This document shows positions 60,130 to 64,000 of a DNA stretch of 64,000 nt, one piece after another. How positions within the stretch are numbered: the first letter of the stretch is position 1; every line of letters begins with the position of its first letter. Position numbers and translations under genes: made by a program. The DNA is from Leptotrichia massiliensis. GTDB lineage: Bacteria; Fusobacteriota; Fusobacteriia; Fusobacteriales; Leptotrichiaceae. The stretch is taken from NCBI RefSeq assembly GCF_900104625.1, contig NZ_FNVZ01000005.1:682001-746000 (forward strand), in the 5' to 3' direction. The notes under the pieces were generated by a model. That model saw only the letters and a list, made by a program, of their open reading frames with translations. It was not told where the DNA came from and searched no databases.

Positions 60130-60327
60130 GTGAATAACAAAGAATTTACAAAAGAAGATATAACAGAATTATTAAAAGATGAAGAAATTTTATATTTACT
60201 TGAGGATTTGAAAAAATCAAAAGAATATCAAGATGATATAAAAATAACATTAGTATTAAAAAAAGGTAAAATCACTGGAAAAGAATATACAGTAAGAAAA
60301 TTTAATAATAAAAACAGAGCAAGATAA
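60130..60327 (+). CDS. Hypothetical phage protein (65 aa)
   Basis: GTG start at 60130 with AGGAGGT upstream. KEFTKEDITELLKDEEILYL then a basic end. Last gene of the rightward early operon before the terminator. Function unknown. Confidence 0.6.
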   Translation: MNNKEFTKEDITELLKDEEILYLLEDLKKSKEYQDDIKITLVLKKGKITGKEYTVRKFNNKNRAR

Positions 60328-60340
60328 ACCTCAGATGAGT

Positions 60341-60397
60341 GAGCTACTGAATAGATAGATTAGAAATAGTCTATTTGTTTAGTGGCTCTTTTTTTTT
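60341..60397 (+). terminator. Strong terminator ending the early operon
   Basis: GAGCTACT pairs with AGTGGCTC and AATAGA with TCTATT inside, followed by T9. It separates the early and late modules. Confidence 0.9.
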
Positions 60398-60423
60398 CAA
60401 AAAATAAAAAAGGATTTAAAGAT

Positions 60424-60727
60424 ATGATGATCATGGCAATTATATTTTATTATTTAGTAATACCAGTTGTATTTGATAATTCTTACAAGTTTAATAAAAA
60501 GATGGCTACAAAAATATATAGAGAAAAGTATTGATGAGGGCCTTACTCTTTTAGAAAACCTTGAGAATATAAATGATGAACTGGATACAAAAATAGATAG
60601 TGTAAAGATAAAAATATATAATATGTATCTTGATAGATGTAGAGAGAGCTTGAGAAAGAAAAGAGAAATGGATAAAGAGGTTAGGCGAATGACACAGAAG
60701 ATAAAAGACAAAATATCAAAAAAATAA
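60424..60727 (+). CDS. Small TM/coiled-coil protein, probably one gene split by a frameshift
   Basis: A first frame from ATG 60424 (AAAGGA upstream) encodes a TM segment (MAIIFYYLVIPVV) and stops at 60534. A second frame, with no good start codon (TTG at 60467), carries LIILTSLIKRWLQKYIEKSI and a long coiled coil to 60727. Joined after the TM they make a sensible membrane-anchored helical protein. Alternatively, the second frame alone begins at TTG. Confidence 0.45.
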
Positions 60728-60730
60728 AAA

Positions 60731-60790
60731 AGGTACTTTGGAGAGACTTTTTTGCCCTGTGGGTCTTGCGAGTCCCGAAAAACATCCCGA
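60731..60790 (+). other. Candidate phage cos site / packaging element
   Basis: Immediately before the small terminase gene, the GC-richest stretch for kilobases around: GGTACTTTGG, then GGGTCTTGCGAGTCCC (60760-60775), imperfectly symmetrical (GGG.CT TGCG AG.CCC), then AACATCCCG. Lambda-type terminases are cos-cutting and their cos lies just here. The exact nicks cannot be read from the sequence. Confidence 0.5.
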
Positions 60791-60835
60791 TATTAATTTT
60801 TTTTAAGTTTATGTCCTGTCCGATAGGAGGTGGAA

Positions 60836-61441
60836 ATGGAAGCAAAATATGACGAGATTGTAAAAGGTGTTGTGCTGGCTAAAATATTGAATTTGAGCGA
60901 AAGGCATCTAAGGCGTTTGGCAGAGGAAAATGTTATCAAAAAAAACGGACAAAATAAATATTTATTTTTGGAAAGTATTCATTCATATATTGAGTATCTG
61001 GAGTTAAAAAATGATGCAGATGTAGATTTGAAAGATGAAAAAATTAGGGAAGAAATAAAGAAAATAAAAAAAGATACAGAATTGAAAGCCTTAAAAATAT
61101 CGGAGTTAAAGAATCAATTACATCCGGCGGGAGTAATTGAAGAAGTAATGACGAGTATGCTTGTCAATATAAAGGGAAAATTGCTTTCATTGCCTAATAA
61201 ATTAGCACCTGCTGTAATTGCTTGTGATAACTTGGGAGAAATACAGGACATCATTTTAACAGGAATATCTGATACTTTGACAGAATTAAGTGAATATAGT
61301 CCTGAAATGTTTAAAAGTAAAAATTATATTGATGAAGATGAGGATGAAGAGGATTCAAACACTAAATCAATTAAAAAAAATTTAAAGGAAGAGAAAAATG
61401 ACAATCCGAAAAAGAGAGGCAGACCTAAAAAAAGCAAATAA
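60836..61441 (+). CDS. Terminase small subunit (Nu1-like)
   Basis: 201 aa. An N-terminal winged helix for site recognition (VLAKILNLSERHLRRLAEEN), a central coiled region and a basic/acidic tail ending KKRGRPKKSK, an AT-hook-like motif. The ATG at 60836 follows AGGAGG five bases away. The 3' end overlaps the large subunit gene by 44 bases, typical of the pair. Confidence 0.8.
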   Translation: MEAKYDEIVKGVVLAKILNLSERHLRRLAEENVIKKNGQNKYLFLESIHSYIEYLELKNDADVDLKDEKIREEIKKIKKDTELKALKISELKNQLHPAGVIEEVMTSMLVNIKGKLLSLPNKLAPAVIACDNLGEIQDIILTGISDTLTELSEYSPEMFKSKNYIDEDEDEEDSNTKSIKKNLKEEKNDNPKKRGRPKKSK

Positions 61442-63206
61442 TTTGTTTAAAAAAATTATTTCGGTATTAAAGCCACCGCCAAAATTAACGATTGATGAAT
61501 GGGCAGACAATTATAGAATATTAAGTTCCAAAACTTCTGCGGAACCAGGTAGGTGGAATACTGATAGAGTACCGTTTCAGAGAGAAGTAATGAAAGCAAT
61601 ATCTGATAAACAAACAGAAAAAGTGATAATGATGTATGGAGCTCAATTATCCAAAACAGAACTTTTATTGAATACTTTTGGACATCATGCAGATTATGAC
61701 CCTGCTCCTATAATGTTTTTAATGCCGACTCAAAAAATGGCAGAAGATTTTGCAACAACAAGATTAAATGACATGATACTTAGTACACCACAATTAAAAA
61801 GTAAAATAATTGAAAATGAAACGTCAAGAGATACTAAAACTCAAAAAGATTTTCCAGGTGGATATATTATTTTAACTGGAAGTAATTCAGCAGCTGAACT
61901 TGCGAGTAGACCAATACGGATATTATTGGCAGATGAGATTGATAGATTTCCAAATGATGTAAAGGGTGAAGGTGATCCGTTAAATTTAGCAATTGAGAGA
62001 ACAAAAACATTTTGGAACAAAAAAATTGTTTTAACAAGTACGCCAACAGTAAGAGGGGAATCAAGAATAGAACAGGAGTATGAAAACAGTACACAGGAAG
62101 AATATTATATCCCTTGTCCAAAATGTGGAACAATGCAAAGATTGGAATGGAAAAATATTGTTTTTGAAAATATTGGACACAAATGTCAAGATTGCCTTGA
62201 AGTTTCAAGTGAATATGAGTGGAAAAAGAATATGAAAGAGGGAGAATGGATTGCAGGAAATGTTGAAATTGATCCGAAAGCAGTAAGAGGATTTCATATT
62301 AACGAATTGTATAGTCCTTTTTCGACTTGGAAAAGTATAATAAAAAAATTCAAGGAATCTAAAGGCGATGTTCAACTTATGAAGGTTTTCACTAATACTG
62401 CATTAGGTGAAACTTTTGAGGAAAAAAGAGATAAAATGGATTTTGAAAAAATATCTCACAGAAAAGAACATTATGGCTGCGAAATTCCTGAAAACGTAAA
62501 CGTTTTGACTGCGGGAGTTGATGTTCAAGATGATAGATTGGAATGTGAAGTTGTAGGTTGGGGAGCTGATGAAGAAAGTTGGGGGATTTATTATAAAGTA
62601 TTCATAGGAAATCCTGCTGAAACTCATGTGTGGAATCAGCTTGAAAGGTTTTTGGATACTGAATTTACCTATGCTAATGGACAGAAAATAAAAATAATAT
62701 GTACCTGTATTGATACAGGAGGAAATCATACTATGTCAACTTATGGATTTGTGAAACCTCGTGAGATTAAGAGAATTTTTGGAGTAAAGGGTGGAAGTGT
62801 TGAAGGGAAGCCTTTTATTACTAGACCAACAAAAACAAATAAAGGACAAATTTCGCTATTTGTATTAAATACTGATACAGGGAAAGAAACTATTATGGCC
62901 AGATTGAGAATTGATTTACCTGGACCAAGATATATGCATTTTCCAGATAATGCAGAAAGAGGGTATGATGAAACATACTTTAAAGGATTGACTGCAGAAG
63001 TTAAGATTACAACTTTTGAAAAAGGAGTAAGAAAAACTAAGTGGGTTGTTACAGGAACTAAAAGGAATGAACCGTTGGATATTAGAAATTATGCTTATGC
63101 TGCGTTAAAAATAGCTAATCCTGATTTGAGTAAAAAATATTTGATTGATGTTACAGAAAGACCAAAAGTGCAAACAAAAAGAAAAATATTGTCGAAAGGA
63201 ATTTAG
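61398..63206 (+). CDS. Terminase large subunit (GpA family)
   Basis: 602 aa DNA-packaging motor. ATPase: a Walker A-like GAQLSKTE (about 79) and Walker B ILLADEIDRFP; a zinc-like CPKCGTMQRLEW...CQDC pattern follows; the C-terminal nuclease includes VLTAGVDVQDDRLECEVVGW and a later CIDTGG. This is the lambda gpA type, which cuts at cos. It drives DNA into the prohead through the portal. Confidence 0.92.
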   Translation: MTIRKREADLKKANNLFKKIISVLKPPPKLTIDEWADNYRILSSKTSAEPGRWNTDRVPFQREVMKAISDKQTEKVIMMYGAQLSKTELLLNTFGHHADYDPAPIMFLMPTQKMAEDFATTRLNDMILSTPQLKSKIIENETSRDTKTQKDFPGGYIILTGSNSAAELASRPIRILLADEIDRFPNDVKGEGDPLNLAIERTKTFWNKKIVLTSTPTVRGESRIEQEYENSTQEEYYIPCPKCGTMQRLEWKNIVFENIGHKCQDCLEVSSEYEWKKNMKEGEWIAGNVEIDPKAVRGFHINELYSPFSTWKSIIKKFKESKGDVQLMKVFTNTALGETFEEKRDKMDFEKISHRKEHYGCEIPENVNVLTAGVDVQDDRLECEVVGWGADEESWGIYYKVFIGNPAETHVWNQLERFLDTEFTYANGQKIKIICTCIDTGGNHTMSTYGFVKPREIKRIFGVKGGSVEGKPFITRPTKTNKGQISLFVLNTDTGKETIMARLRIDLPGPRYMHFPDNAERGYDETYFKGLTAEVKITTFEKGVRKTKWVVTGTKRNEPLDIRNYAYAALKIANPDLSKKYLIDVTERPKVQTKRKILSKGI

Positions 63207-63209
63207 AAA

Positions 63210-63440
63210 ATGGGAAAATCAAATTATTCAAGAGAATATATTTTAGAAATGATAGTTGAATACGGCAAAGCTGAACGAGCAGCTTTGGCTGGAACTAGTT
63301 ATAAAATTGGAACTAGGGAACTTACTCGAATGGGAATAGATGCAATAAGAAAAGGAAGAGCTTACTGGGAAAATGAACTTCAAAAAATAAATGGCAAAGG
63401 CAACAGGAAAGTGAGAAGAGGTGTGCCTAGAAATCTTTAG
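63210..63440 (+). CDS. gpW-like head-tail connector
   Basis: 76 aa: EYGKAERAALAGTSYKIGTR with a helical N-terminus and a basic end. It sits between terminase and portal, as gpW does in lambda-like phages. Family call rests on position and the short helical pattern. Confidence 0.65.
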   Translation: MGKSNYSREYILEMIVEYGKAERAALAGTSYKIGTRELTRMGIDAIRKGRAYWENELQKINGKGNRKVRRGVPRNL

Positions 63441-63458
63441 CAGAAAAGGAGGTGTTTT

Positions 63459-64000
63459 ATGAATTTTATTGATAAATTGGTAACGGCATTTAATCCAGAA
63501 AAAGGACTTAAAAGATTTCAAGCAAGAAGAAAATTAGAAATTCTTAATACTGGATATTCAAATCACGGTGCTTCAACTACTAAAAAATCAATGCTAGGCT
63601 GGCAAAGTGCTGGTGGTGGAGTAAAAAAGGATATTTATAAGAACCGTAAAAAGTTGATTGAACGTTCGAGAGATTTATATATGGGAACTTCTGTGGCTAC
63701 TGGTGCATTGAAAACTATTAATACAAATGTTGTTGGGAGCGGATTAAAATTAAAGTCTGCTATTGATAATGAGACAATAGGTATTAGTGATGAAGAGGCA
63801 GAAACTATAGAAAGTTTGATAGAAAAAGAATTTGAGCTTTGGTCGAAAGACAAGATTGATAATCTAGGGACTATGAACTTTTATCAGATTCAGGAACTTG
63901 TATTTTTGACAGTATTAATGAATGGAGAATGCTTTATAAAATTGAATTATTTTGAAACTCCAAAAAATCCATACAGTTTGAAACTGGAAATTTTAGAACC
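63459..64000 (+). CDS. Phage portal protein (lambda gpB type), truncated by window
   Basis: About 180 residues visible of a protein normally near 500 aa. ATG at 63459 with AAAGGAGG. YKNRKKLIERSRDLYMGTSV, then TNVVGSGLKLK and ELVFLTVLMNGECFIKLNY are features of lambda-type portals. It forms the dodecameric ring through which DNA enters the head. Confidence 0.88.
   Translation, partial: MNFIDKLVTAFNPEKGLKRFQARRKLEILNTGYSNHGASTTKKSMLGWQSAGGGVKKDIYKNRKKLIERSRDLYMGTSVATGALKTINTNVVGSGLKLKSAIDNETIGISDEEAETIESLIEKEFELWSKDKIDNLGTMNFYQIQELVFLTVLMNGECFIKLNYFETPKNPYSLKLEILE

Noticed and set aside
1-64000. CRISPR array
   Set aside because: No regularly spaced direct repeats of 25-40 bp with unique spacers; the periodic strings at 13.2-19.9 kb are coding repeats of irregular spacing.
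1-64000. tRNA or rRNA genes
   Set aside because: No cloverleaf with the GGTTCGA-type T-arm or rRNA-like GC-rich block was recognised; GGTTCCGG at 42 kb belongs to the abiF-like RNA.

Overview
The DNA is very AT-rich, has small tightly packed genes and carries the DKNYY-repeat secreted proteins typical of fusobacteria. The window is most likely a chromosomal segment of a Leptotrichia-type bacterium (phylum Fusobacteriota). I infer this from gene content and protein style, because no rRNA or tRNA gene is present to confirm it. The left ~37.8 kb is host chromosome. The right ~26 kb (about 38.0 kb to the window edge) is one prophage, entered at its integrase end and cut off inside the portal gene.

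Host part. 0-6.4 kb: the end of rlmN, a class A penicillin-binding protein, a YefM-YoeB toxin-antitoxin pair, then on the minus strand a CBS-domain HlyC/CorC protein and a purine permease. 6.4-9.1 kb: a gene-poor stretch made of duplicated blocks, three forms of a non-coding repeat, two copies of a tiny lipoprotein gene (one without its start codon) and one GNAT acetyltransferase. 9.1-11.3 kb: argH, a HicB antitoxin and the wreck of its HicA toxin. 11.5-13.2 kb: khpA, a YbgC-type thioesterase, rpiB and a HIT protein. 13.2-19.9 kb: three tandem DKNYY-repeat secreted proteins with copied intergenic terminators. 20-31.6 kb: a SpoU methyltransferase, a frameshifted BRO-like gene, a TfoX-N protein, nfo, a duplicated lipoprotein/nitroreductase unit whose second nitroreductase is a fragment, gltX, a GNAT toxin-antitoxin-like pair, a YkvA protein, a YlmH-type S4 protein and pepF. 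31.7-37.7 kb: a third tiny lipoprotein, RelB-YafQ, another hairpin-rich non-coding element, a secreted protein, a PLD-like membrane protein, a lipase-like hydrolase, coaX and an OPT transporter.

Prophage. The integrase (38.1-39.1 kb) is followed by a minus-strand three-gene unit encoding a DUF262 protein, a HEPN protein with an intact RxxxxH ribonuclease motif and a beta-class DNA methyltransferase. Directly upstream of it lies a promoter plus a structured RNA resembling the abiF RNA motif, and the degraded 5' end of an Abi_2 (AbiD/F-like) gene. This is the best candidate for an uncharacterised defence system. Next come a lipoprotein, a SWIM-like zinc protein and the lysogeny switch: a frameshifted ImmA-type protease, a CI-like repressor, and a divergent Cro-like gene with three similar 17-bp operator candidates. 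Rightward early genes follow (many tiny ORFs, a replisome organizer, helicase-loader-like proteins, an HNH nuclease, an N6-methylase-like protein lacking its catalytic motif, a second tyrosine recombinase, ssb, YopX, a MazG/PRA-PH-like protein and a HTH regulator), then lipoproteins and small membrane proteins up to a strong terminator at 60.3-60.4 kb. The late module starts with a cos-like element, terminase small and large subunits, a gpW-like connector and the portal.

A recurring theme is partial decay. HicA, the BRO-like gene, the second nitroreductase, ImmA, the abiF-like gene and several small phage ORFs are broken by single frameshifts, stops or lost starts, while their partner genes are intact.
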